NCBI GenBank assembly: GCA_023663205.1
Contig: JAMPHX010000052.1
Location: 1 to 9,063, forward strand
Direction of reading: 5' to 3'
From: Corallococcus sp.
Lineage (GTDB): Bacteria; Bacillota; Clostridia; Christensenellales; CAG-314
Length of the DNA stretch: 9,063 bases
Shown: positions 1 to 6,199 of the stretch, in pieces
Numbering within the stretch: the stretch's first letter is position 1
Layout: the number at the start of each line of letters is the position of its first letter
Position numbers and translations under genes: made by a program
The notes under the pieces: generated by a model
The model's input: only the letters and a program-made list of their open reading frames with translations
Database searches by the model: none
Told to the model about the DNA's origin: nothing

Positions 1-7
1 CTGTATG

Positions 8-39
8 AAAAAATATAGCAAGGGCAAGCCCTTGCTATA
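8..39 (-). terminator. Rho-independent terminator of the lipoprotein operon
   Basis: A perfect inverted repeat occupies 14-39. The arms TATAGCAAGGGC and GCCCTTGCTATA are separated by AA, so in practice this is an 11-bp stem with a 4-nt CAAG loop. Read on the minus strand, the stem is followed directly by six T (8-13). It starts 27 bp after the stop codon of the metallo-hydrolase gene, which is where the two-gene transcript should end. The plus-strand side lacks a clean T-run, so termination is probably mainly one-directional. Confidence 0.88.
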
Positions 40-65
40 CGTTGTATTTTATCGGATGTCAACGG

Positions 66-1571
66 TCAGTTTGTACCGCTTGCGTAATCGGGGAAATATT
101 CCGTCTTTGCCCAAGCAGGCAAATACTGAATATAATCGCGGAACACAAAAACTTTGCTTTGGTGCAACTTGAAGTTTTCTTCGCCCGTCACCCTGTTTTC
201 AAAGTCTTTGAGAGTTTCGTTCCAAACTCCCTTTCCGTCCGTCTTTGTAAGGTCGTAATACCCCTTGACGGCAGTGCTTCCCTCAAACGTAAAGTTGTTT
301 TCGCCGTAAGAGGTAAACTTCATCGTGCCGTTTACCGCATTCCAATATACGTTGAGATTTACCGCTATATTGGGCGCTTTGTAAATGCGTTCGATAGTTT
401 CCGCATGAGGATGTCCGCTGGCAGCGTTCAAATTGTACGTTACGTTTTTGAGAGGTCCTTTCCACGGCTCGCCGTAGTTGCTCGCACGCGCAGCCGAAAT
501 TGCAACGGCTTTGGGATTTAGCATATCGAGCAATTCTTGCGAATTGGAGCCGCCAGAACCGTGATGGGACGCTTTGTACAAAGTAACTTCAGGCAAACTT
601 TCCTTTTTCATCAAATCCTTTTCCGCAGCGGTAGTCAAATCTCCCGCCGTGAAGAACTTGAACTGCTTGTAGGTAAATATCGTTGCCAGCGAATGCGGAT
701 TGGACGCCTCGCCTTCGGTATTCAAAATGTAATTGCCCGTATTCAATACGTCCACATACAGTTCGGAAGTAAGGTAATAACGGTTTGTTGCGCCGCCTAC
801 TTGATTTGCGCAATCGTACGCGGAATGGTACTGCATACCCTTTTCGGTATACTTCTCGCGGGTGGCAAGCACGTGTCCGGAACCTACTCCGCCGTAATCT
901 ATCATAAGCGAAATATCTTCGATACCCGCAAGCGCGGCGCCGATACCTTCTATGTGGTCGCCGTCGCTGTGCGAAACCATAAATACGTCCAAACGCCTAT
1001 CCGCAACTTTTTCCGTCAATAACTGAGAAGTGTATTGCCCGTCCTCTGGATAGCCGCCGTCAATCAAAATTTCGACGTTGCCCTTTTTGATAAATATCGT
1101 ATCGGAATAAATACGGTGCATTTCCATAAAGTAGACTTCTATCGGCTCGTCTTTACCTTCGTTGCCTACAAATATTGGGTCGTCGGCGCTTTTGCCGCTG
1201 CCTACTGCCGTTTGTTCCACCTTTTCTTTTGCATTTACAAATATACTGTCGCTTATGCCGCGGCCGTCATTTGCAAGCGTCGCGGTAATAATGGTTGTAC
1301 CTTCGCCTTTTACCGTCATTACGCCGCTGTCGGCTATCTCCGCCACGCTTGTCTTGGACGATTGCCAATGTACGGCAGGGGCGGATTCGTCATCCGCCTT
1401 TACCGCAAGAGTAATAACGTCGCCGACAAGTACGTTTAGTTCATTAACGCCGTAGCCGTCTTTTGTAATATCTATCGATGTAATATTGGCGTTGGGAGTA
1501 CAGGCAACCGCCGTCACCAAACACGCAATCATTACAACCGAAACGATTAACGATAACGCTTTTTTCTTCAT
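66..1571 (-). CDS. Secreted lipoprotein with Big_2 domain and ComEC-like metallo-beta-lactamase-fold hydrolase
   Basis: This 501-residue protein starts with a lipoprotein signal peptide (KKK, hydrophobic core 6-20, lipobox AVAC with Cys24), so it should be anchored on the outer face of the membrane. Residues about 30-113 form one bacterial Ig-like Big_2 domain (WQSSKTSVAEI, GTTIITA). Residues about 145-410 are a metallo-beta-lactamase fold of the ComEC/Rec2 type: LIDGG (169-173), the metal motif SHSDGDH (200-206), FTAGD (307-311), KASHHGS (333-339) and GHPHAETIERI (386-396). All expected ligand positions are present, so the enzyme looks active. The ComEC C-terminal domain is known as a DNA-processing nuclease; no transmembrane competence domain is present, so this is a free-standing surface version. 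DNA or another phosphodiester as substrate is inference. An AGAGG box about 10 nt before the ATG supports the start. It lies 28 bp after the preceding lipoprotein gene, in the same operon. Confidence 0.9.
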   Translation of the reverse strand: MKKKALSLIVSVVMIACLVTAVACTPNANITSIDITKDGYGVNELNVLVGDVITLAVKADDESAPAVHWQSSKTSVAEIADSGVMTVKGEGTTIITATLANDGRGISDSIFVNAKEKVEQTAVGSGKSADDPIFVGNEGKDEPIEVYFMEMHRIYSDTIFIKKGNVEILIDGGYPEDGQYTSQLLTEKVADRRLDVFMVSHSDGDHIEGIGAALAGIEDISLMIDYGGVGSGHVLATREKYTEKGMQYHSAYDCANQVGGATNRYYLTSELYVDVLNTGNYILNTEGEASNPHSLATIFTYKQFKFFTAGDLTTAAEKDLMKKESLPEVTLYKASHHGSGGSNSQELLDMLNPKAVAISAARASNYGEPWKGPLKNVTYNLNAASGHPHAETIERIYKAPNIAVNLNVYWNAVNGTMKFTSYGENNFTFEGSTAVKGYYDLTKTDGKGVWNETLKDFENRVTGEENFKLHQSKVFVFRDYIQYLPAWAKTEYFPDYASGTN

Positions 1572-1599
1572 AAAGTTTTACCTCTGTTACAAGACGTTA

Positions 1600-3672
1600 T
1601 CAAAACAATTTGAGATTGTCGATATTTACGCGCTGTCCCGTGCCTTCCACTACGCTTACGGCCACGGTTTTCTCCCCCGCTTCGGGAATTGCAAATCTGT
1701 ATGTTTCAAGCGTATAAGAATCTACGCTTATAACAAATCCCAAATCAACCCAATCGGTTGCATCTTTCATTTTGTATTCTATTTTCAGGCAAATACCCAA
1801 TTGATTTGTGCCGTATACGGCAGTATCGAATTGAATGTAACTGTAATCGCCCGCAGTAGTAAGTTCTACTCTGCCTGCGCCGCCCTTTGTCGCATATTGC
1901 ATTCTGAATGCAAGCGTGCCGGTTTTGCGGTCACTACCGTCGCCGCCTATCATGGTGTTTTTCAAATGCCAATTGCACTTGGGCGTACCCAATTCGATAT
2001 CGCCTTCATCATAACTGGGTTTTGTGGGCGATTGTCCGTATTGTCCCGGCGCTTCGGCGTCTTCCAAATCCATAGTTACAAGGGCGGCGCGCGTAAATTC
2101 CTTTCCTGCGATGTTTACCTTAAAATCTTTGGTAGATGTAACGGATGTTTCCGTCTTGTGGCTTACGGTTGCCGTCAAAGTTACCACCGTATCGGTTTGA
2201 GGATGAGTTACCGCTCCTGCATTTGTTACAATAGCGATATTGGAACTTGCCCAAGTAACGGTTACGTCGCCGAACATAGCGGAAGTTGTCGCTAGGTCTA
2301 TTGTGTTTTTGTCTGCCGATACAAAAGACATAACTCTAAGTGCGTCCTTTACAATAGCAACTTGGTCTGCGGCAGATGCTTCCTGTACGGAAAACTCGGA
2401 CGTTTTGAAAATCAATATTTGAGGAGATTTGACGCTTCCGTTTCCGTAATGAGTCATTACTCCCGTAAAACTAATTTCCACGCCTGCCACTGCTTTGGAG
2501 AAAATTTCGTTTGCTTTTGCAAACTCATCTTCGCCCATATTGGCAGGGTCTATTCTGAGATTGGTTGATTTTTCTCCTATTTCTACGCTTACGTTATAAC
2601 CTTTGGTTGCGCTGACTGTGGGCGCGGTTGTGAGCGTTGCCGTTCCCGTAACTACCGCGCCGTGATACGGATACATTTCATCGGCGGAAGAAACGTCTTT
2701 GCCTGTCAAATCAACGGGAGTAAATGACATGGTTTCAGTCAGTTCATTGCAATACTCTACCGTTTTTACTTCGTGCGCGCCGGTGCGGTATACGGTCTTT
2801 ACGCCGCCTACGGCATACGCTTTACCTACCGTCACGGGAAATTCGGTAGAATTCTGTTCAAACACGTAAAATGCATCTTCGCCGTTTTGCAGATAATACG
2901 ATACCTTGCCTTCGCCCGCATCGAGAAGGTAAGTTACAACGCCCTTGACTTTGATGTAAGTATCGTTTGCTGCGGCAATGTAATCGTTATGCGTGCTGAA
3001 CGGCATGGATTCGTAATCGGTAGAAGGCTCAGTCGCCCCCCCCGACGCAGAAACGGTTATATTGAGATAAGCGCTTATATTTATATCTTGTCCGTCGACG
3101 GTGCCTGTTACAAATGCCGTTATTTTTACCTTGCCTTCCGCAATGCCCTTTACAAGACCGTTTTCGACAGTTGCGATTTCGGGGTTTTCGGACTCCCATT
3201 TGCTGATAATCTGCGAAGCGCCTTCAGGCAAGACGGTTGCGGTTATTTTGAGAGTATCGCCGACTTTTACGGAGGTAGCATTGCCTGCGGTTGTAAGTAT
3301 GATTTCCTCGGGTTTAACTTGCTGTTTTGCCGCCTCGTTTATTACAAGAGCAAACGTCTTGGAAACGGTGGGCGTTGCAACGCTGGTTGCAGTAATAGTT
3401 ACGTTTCCCTTTGCTTTTGCCGTAACCAAACCGGTTGCGCTTACCGAGGCTTTTCCCTCATCGCCCGACTTCCAAGTGACGTCCTGCGAGACGGTTTCCG
3501 GAAGCACCTTTGCCGTCAACTGCAAAGTTTTGCCCTCGTCGATTTCGGTTACGTTGCCTTGCGAAGTAATTGTTACGGAAGTCGCTTGTTCGTCTGGTGT
3601 GCAACCGAAGGCAAACAACGCTACCATAGCCAACGCAAAACAAGTCAAATAAACTAATAGCCTTTTTTTCAT
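1600..3672 (-). CDS. Multidomain surface lipoprotein: two Big_2 domains, YhcR-like OB-fold region, atypical Ig domain, C-terminal jelly-roll-like domain
   Basis: This 690-residue lipoprotein has signal peptide 1-23 and lipobox AFGC with Cys24. Two Big_2 Ig-like domains follow (about 31-111 and 121-207), with the usual LTAKVLPE / ITATVLPE and TWKS / WESENPEIATV signatures. Residues about 222-430 look like tandem OB-fold units of the kind found in YhcR-type surface nucleases (YIKVKGVVT, YYLQNGEDAFYVFE, ISFTGVMTHYGNG). About 433-522 is an atypical Ig domain (VTVTWASSNIAIVTNAGAV). About 525-690 is a beta-sandwich (WHLKNTMIGGDGSDRK, ending QRVNIDNLKLF) that often closes such surface proteins. No nuclease catalytic domain is visible, so binding is more likely than catalysis. 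The start at 3672 is chosen because AAGGAGAAGGAAA precedes it and the signal peptide begins there; the frame stays open upstream to 3804 but without a ribosome binding site. A G8 run at residues about 210-212 could cause frameshifts. Confidence 0.88.
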   Translation of the reverse strand: MKKRLLVYLTCFALAMVALFAFGCTPDEQATSVTITSQGNVTEIDEGKTLQLTAKVLPETVSQDVTWKSGDEGKASVSATGLVTAKAKGNVTITATSVATPTVSKTFALVINEAAKQQVKPEEIILTTAGNATSVKVGDTLKITATVLPEGASQIISKWESENPEIATVENGLVKGIAEGKVKITAFVTGTVDGQDINISAYLNITVSASGGATEPSTDYESMPFSTHNDYIAAANDTYIKVKGVVTYLLDAGEGKVSYYLQNGEDAFYVFEQNSTEFPVTVGKAYAVGGVKTVYRTGAHEVKTVEYCNELTETMSFTPVDLTGKDVSSADEMYPYHGAVVTGTATLTTAPTVSATKGYNVSVEIGEKSTNLRIDPANMGEDEFAKANEIFSKAVAGVEISFTGVMTHYGNGSVKSPQILIFKTSEFSVQEASAADQVAIVKDALRVMSFVSADKNTIDLATTSAMFGDVTVTWASSNIAIVTNAGAVTHPQTDTVVTLTATVSHKTETSVTSTKDFKVNIAGKEFTRAALVTMDLEDAEAPGQYGQSPTKPSYDEGDIELGTPKCNWHLKNTMIGGDGSDRKTGTLAFRMQYATKGGAGRVELTTAGDYSYIQFDTAVYGTNQLGICLKIEYKMKDATDWVDLGFVISVDSYTLETYRFAIPEAGEKTVAVSVVEGTGQRVNIDNLKLF
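3036..3043 (-). repeat. G8 homopolymer inside the lipoprotein coding sequence
   Basis: Eight consecutive C on the plus strand give G8 in the mRNA, encoding the Ser-Gly-Gly-Ala linker between the second Big_2 domain and the OB-fold region (residues about 210-213). Gain or loss of one base would shift the frame after about 210 of 690 residues and remove all downstream domains. As sequenced, the frame is intact. Whether it varies cannot be judged from one sequence. Confidence 0.85.
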
Positions 3673-3704
3673 TTTCCTTCTCCTTTTTGTTATTTGCGCC
3701 AATC

Positions 3705-3712
3705 GGGGGGGG
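3705..3712 (-). repeat. C8 homopolymer in the 5' leader of the lipoprotein operon
   Basis: Eight G on the plus strand are read as C8 in the leader, ending 32 nt before the chosen ATG at 3672 and upstream of the ribosome binding site. It lies outside the coding sequence as annotated, so length changes would affect leader structure or spacing rather than frame. It is the exact complement of the G8 run in the same transcript. Confidence 0.8.
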
Positions 3713-3804
3713 AGAAAAATCGGTTTTGCGGTTAAACAAAGCATTTTCAAGACACAGTGTTCTTGCGCAGAATAATTCTTTTCTTTTTTTATACTTCGGC
3801 GCAT

Positions 3805-3823
3805 ACGGAACTTTTAATTCCGT
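3805..3823 (-). other. Stem-loop at the predicted 5' end of the lipoprotein mRNA
   Basis: ACGGAA (3805-3810) and TTCCGT (3818-3823) form a 6-bp stem with a 7-nt loop. It begins within a few bases of the predicted transcription start (about 3826). No T-run follows on the minus strand, so it is not a terminator; a 5' stabilising hairpin is one possible role. Confidence 0.4.
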
Positions 3824-3832
3824 TACAAAAAT

Positions 3833-3860
3833 ATTATAACAAAGAATCGAAATAAATCAA
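3833..3860 (-). promoter_or_regulatory. Sigma-A-type extended -10 promoter for the lipoprotein operon
   Basis: On the minus strand there is TTGATT (-35, plus coordinates 3855-3860), a 16-bp spacer, and TATAAT (-10, 3833-3838) preceded by TGT, giving an extended -10. The predicted start near 3826 leaves a leader of about 150 nt before the ATG at 3672. The leader carries a 5' stem-loop (3805-3823), the C8 run (3705-3712) and an AGGAG ribosome binding site. No second promoter is seen before 1571, and the 28-bp gap between the two lipoprotein genes fits one transcript. Confidence 0.75.
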
Positions 3861-4106
3861 TAGGATTTTGCAATGCTGTTTTATAAAAAAATATTGTTCT
3901 GCGGTGTTCGCCATTAAACCGCGCAGCCATACGGCTTAAACCGATGTTTGGGCACTTGCGCACGCAAACCGTAATACGGGTTCTGCTTTGACCGCATAAA
4001 TTCCGCAAAATAGACAAAATCCAACTTTTTGTACCTAATTTGTACCCGAATTTCAGCCAAACCACAACATATAGTGGTTCTTTTGATGTGTCTTTATAGG
4101 ACAAAA
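3861..4106. other. Gene-free stretch between lipoprotein promoter and palindromic element
   Basis: No credible gene is seen. A minus-strand frame is open from 4104 to 3823, but it has no ribosome binding site, low-complexity translation and overlap with the promoter, so it is rejected. The stretch contains two direct TTGTACC repeats (4029-4046) and a small inverted repeat, AACCAC (4060-4065) with GTGGTT (4074-4079). The phage/host boundary could lie here or in the palindrome to the right. Confidence 0.5.
4029..4046. repeat. Two direct TTGTACC repeats, 11 bp apart
   Basis: TTGTACC occurs at 4029-4035 and 4040-4046, an offset of about one helical turn, which suits a protein that binds the same face of the helix twice. 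The sequence is not part of a gene and lies about 60 bp from the palindromic element. An integrase or excisionase site is possible but not shown. Confidence 0.4.
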
Positions 4107-4210
4107 ATGCTGTCTTTCCAAAAGGCAGAGAAGGGTTGCAGATTGCGTTCTTTTAAGTGCGAGCGCGACGGGAGTTTACACAGACGTAAATGACCAAGCG
4201 CGAGACACGC

Positions 4211-4234
4211 AAAAAGGGCGCAAGATGCGCCCTT
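4211..4234 (-). terminator. Rho-independent terminator downstream of the phage late operon
   Basis: AAGGGCGCA (4214-4222), loop AGA, and TGCGCCCTT (4226-4234) form a perfect 9-bp GC-rich stem. Read on the minus strand, the stem ends in a run of five T (4211-4215; its first two are the last stem bases). It lies about 120 bp past the stop of the last membrane-protein gene and inside the right arm of the palindrome. The matching left arm (about 4129-4151) can fold similarly on the plus strand with G-U pairs and one bulge. Confidence 0.75.
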
Positions 4235-4244
4235 ATATGCCTTT

Positions 4245-4261
4245 TGGCGGAGAGAACAGGA
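4245..4261 (-). other. Possible tRNA-Ser 3'-end remnant (candidate prophage attachment site)
   Basis: On the minus strand these bases read T followed by CCTGTTCTCTCCGCCA. This fits the 3' half of a T-stem (CCTGT), a tRNA-Ser acceptor strand (TCTCTCC), discriminator G and CCA, followed about 11 nt later by a terminator hairpin. No T-loop TTCGAAT or remaining tRNA body is present; upstream reads GTATGC. A displaced tRNA 3' end is the classic footprint of a phage integrated into a tRNA gene, with the intact tRNA at the other end of the prophage beyond 9063. The same bases also form the outer part of the palindrome arm, so the likeness may be accidental. Confidence 0.35.
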
Positions 4262-4283
4262 GCATACAAAAAGGCTTATTCCC

Positions 4284-4360
4284 AACCATTTGTAACTATT
4301 TTACGCATATTTTTGCGGTTTTAACCATTTAAAACCATTATCAATATGTTATTAACTATT
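4284..4360. repeat. Five direct AAC(C/T)ATT repeats beside the phage end
   Basis: AACCATT lies at 4284-4290, 4323-4329 and 4334-4340; AACTATT lies at 4294-4300 and 4354-4360, the last overlapping the stop codon of the final phage gene. All have the same orientation within 77 bp. The middle pair overlaps a perfect palindrome with 8-bp arms, GGTTTTAA (4317-4324) and TTAAAACC (4329-4336). Clustered short direct repeats next to an attachment site are typical of tyrosine-integrase arm-binding sites; that role is inferred from position only. Confidence 0.5.
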
Positions 4361-5183
4361 GCGCTGTACCTATTTGTGTACCTACTTTTTTCAACTTCCA
4401 ACCCTCGAAACGGTCAAGGAAATCTATTACGCGCAAATAGTAATCGCGGCGCGTCTGCGTAACGAGTTTAATGCCCGTGTGCATAGAAAAGAAAATTGCC
4501 GAGGCTGTGATGCCCAACCAATAAAGCAATTTAACCACAATGTCTATAACCGACACACTTGCCGTTACGCTTAACATTACAGGTATTATCGGCGTAATTG
4601 CCGAAGTAAGTCCCTTAAACAAAACCGCAAGCCGTTCGTGCGCCTGCTCGTGATTGGTTACGTCATAGCGCAAAGACACTTTAACGGTTGTAGTTATTTC
4701 CGTCGGATTTATCGGATGCACCGTTCGCCGCGCTTTGCTCTCTATTTTAGCCACCTTTACTCTAATTTTATCGGAAAATTTGGCACGATACATTTTGTCG
4801 TCCCAAAGCATATAATTGACGTCAAATGCTTGCACTTTCCGAGTAATATAAGCAATTATGTTTTCTTCCGTTGCTACTTTGCAAAAAGCGTCTAAGTCCG
4901 CAAACAATTCGGGCTTAGCCACTGCCGTCATTTTGTCATTGGCAACCTTTTGTACAGACTTATATTTTTCGTTTTCCGTCCCGCGCTTTTTGCCCTCGGG
5001 CAGCCACAACGCTACCATAAGTAATTGCACAATCACGCCCGTAGCAAACTGTACCCAAAATTCTTTTGTGGAAAAATCCACATTGACGTCAATGGTAACG
5101 CACATTACTATAAGCATTGCTATTATCAACAACGCTGTCAATATTATGGATGCGTAATCGCTTATTTTATTTGGTATTTTCAT
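4356..5183 (-). CDS. Phage membrane protein with four predicted membrane segments and a central soluble domain
   Basis: This 275-residue protein has hydrophobic segments at about 9-31, 43-62, 193-216 and 217-240. They are split by a roughly 130-residue soluble region (63-190) rich in Lys, Glu and Asp, and followed by a charged C-terminal tail. I do not recognise the family. It is the last gene of the late operon and overlaps the preceding membrane-protein gene by 17 bp, so the two are probably translationally coupled. GGAGG about 9 nt before the ATG supports the start. Its position after the tail genes suggests a role in lysis, membrane remodelling or superinfection exclusion, but no motif separates these. 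It is larger than ordinary holins. It could also be a lysogenic-conversion gene near the prophage end. Confidence 0.75.
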   Translation of the reverse strand: MKIPNKISDYASIILTALLIIAMLIVMCVTIDVNVDFSTKEFWVQFATGVIVQLLMVALWLPEGKKRGTENEKYKSVQKVANDKMTAVAKPELFADLDAFCKVATEENIIAYITRKVQAFDVNYMLWDDKMYRAKFSDKIRVKVAKIESKARRTVHPINPTEITTTVKVSLRYDVTNHEQAHERLAVLFKGLTSAITPIIPVMLSVTASVSVIDIVVKLLYWLGITASAIFFSMHTGIKLVTQTRRDYYLRVIDFLDRFEGWKLKKVGTQIGTAQ

Positions 5184-5598
5184 TTACCTGTTCCTCCAAC
5201 TTTTTGTTGTCTTTCAATTCCTTTAATTTCAAATTCAATTGCTTTTGCTTGTCCGCGTATTTAAACAGGGGCGTTGCACCTAAGTTAGCCGCAAGCCCCA
5301 CTATCGATATTACAAACATTTGGTCAACAAAGTATTTTGCAATGAGCGACGCGCACAGGATTATCGCCCACGCCGACACCGCCGTCGAATTGTCGAACAT
5401 CTCCGCTATCTTTTTGCGGAACACGGTCAGCGACACAATAACCGTCAGTATCAATGCAAGACCTACCGACATCTTGGTTTCTTCCATTATCTGCTCCGGA
5501 AACATTATGCACGCCGTTACTATCGGAATGCCGAGCGACGCAAAATACGCCCCTATTTCGCTAATCCAATACTTTTGCGAATATGTAAGTTTCTTCAT
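5167..5598 (-). CDS. Holin-like small membrane protein (putative)
   Basis: This 143-residue protein has four likely membrane segments (about 15-33, 43-60, 72-90, 93-111) and a highly charged, probably coiled C-terminal tail (112-143, KQKQLNLKLKELKDNKK). A small size, several membrane segments and a charged tail are the general features of phage holins, which open the membrane so that lysis can proceed. The family itself is not recognised, so holin is an inference from shape and position. The gene starts 10 bp after the preceding membrane-protein gene with an AGGGGTG ribosome binding site, and its end overlaps the next gene by 17 bp. No endolysin gene lies next to it, which weakens the call. 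Confidence 0.65.
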   Translation of the reverse strand: MKKLTYSQKYWISEIGAYFASLGIPIVTACIMFPEQIMEETKMSVGLALILTVIVSLTVFRKKIAEMFDNSTAVSAWAIILCASLIAKYFVDQMFVISIVGLAANLGATPLFKYADKQKQLNLKLKELKDNKKLEEQVNENTK

Positions 5599-5608
5599 CG
5601 TTCACCCC

Positions 5609-6199
5609 TTAAAATCTCGCCACTACCGCCGTATCTTCCGCAATCGCAGTTGTTTCCTTTTCTTCCGATAACTTGTCCGCAACTTCGACTACAACCGCCG
5701 TAGCCGTTTCCACAGCCTTTACCGCGTCATTTGCCGCGCTTGCCAACTTGTCGTACTCCGCTTTGTACGCCGTTATCTTTTCCCGCACAGTTACCGGCAA
5801 ATCCGACAGCAACAATGTTTCGCTCAATACGCACATCAATACGTCTAATTTTGACGCCAATTCCTTAATTTTGCCGTCCTTTTCTTTGCTGTCGGCAAGT
5901 AACTTTTCATTGCTCTTTACAAGTTCGGCGACTTGCCCGTCGGTAGCCGCGGCGCTCTTGGCGGTCGTTTGAGATTGCCTCGAAATAGTATTAAATATGG
6001 CAAGCAAAAACGCGCCCAACGACAAATTAAAAGTTGCAAGTATTTCGTTTAAATATGTCTTTAAAATCACAATCACCTTTTGCGCTTTCGTCAGTTCCGC
6101 CCCTTCTTCCGCTTCGGGCATTTCCATAAGCCCTATTACCGCGACGGCGACAAGCAATACGGCAAGTATCACCGCCAATATTTTGCTGAATGTTTTCAT
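5609..6199 (-). CDS. Phage membrane protein with two N-terminal membrane segments and a long coiled-coil tail
   Basis: This 196-residue protein has a first membrane segment at about 5-24, an acidic stretch (MPEAEEGAE, 27-35) and a second segment at about 54-72. A long soluble tail follows, rich in Ala, Lys and Glu with heptad-like spacing (about 85-120 and 140-185). I do not recognise a family. Two membrane segments plus a coiled coil would suit a holin or antiholin partner, or a spanin-like tether, though spanins belong to Gram-negative phages. The ATG overlaps the stop codon of the preceding gene (ATGA, 4 bp) and has a strong AAGGAGGAAG ribosome binding site. It lies 10 bp before the holin-like gene, so the three membrane proteins form one translational block. 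Confidence 0.72.
   Translation of the reverse strand: MKTFSKILAVILAVLLVAVAVIGLMEMPEAEEGAELTKAQKVIVILKTYLNEILATFNLSLGAFLLAIFNTISRQSQTTAKSAAATDGQVAELVKSNEKLLADSKEKDGKIKELASKLDVLMCVLSETLLLSDLPVTVREKITAYKAEYDKLASAANDAVKAVETATAVVVEVADKLSEEKETTAIAEDTAVVARF

Larger units (their letters stand above)
4107..4265. repeat. Imperfect long palindrome with flanking direct repeats (MITE-like element)
   Basis: The two halves are imperfect inverted copies. Starting from each end, both arms read ATGCT..GT, then CTTTCC on the left or TCTCTCC on the right. They share the exact 10-mer CCAAAAGGCA (4118-4127 and, inverted, 4238-4247), then AAGGG, a GCA block, TTGCG and CTTTT, and meet near TTTAC/GTAAA (4175-4190). 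The arms differ by a few short indels. ACAAAA occurs directly at both outer edges (4101-4106 and 4266-4271), like a target-site duplication, although this word is A-rich and could match by chance. No transposase is encoded, so if mobile it would depend on one elsewhere. Both arms also contain a small hairpin followed by T residues, so it may act as a two-way terminator. Copy number in the genome is unknown. Confidence 0.6.

Noticed and set aside
2773..3657. Long plus-strand open frames opposite the lipoprotein gene
   Set aside because: They are antisense to a gene with clear domains, have cysteine- and arginine-rich translations and no supporting start signals.
3673..3804. A 44-residue N-terminal extension of the lipoprotein
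   Set aside because: It would bury the signal peptide internally, has no ribosome binding site, and would run through the leader and its C8 run; the ATG at 3672 has a strong site.
3823..4104. A 93-codon minus-strand open frame upstream of the lipoprotein promoter
   Set aside because: It has no ribosome binding site and unlikely composition, overlaps the promoter, and covers repeats; it looks like chance open sequence.
4094..4285. A 63-codon minus-strand open frame covering the palindrome
   Set aside because: It lies entirely over the inverted repeat and terminator hairpin, with no ribosome binding site.
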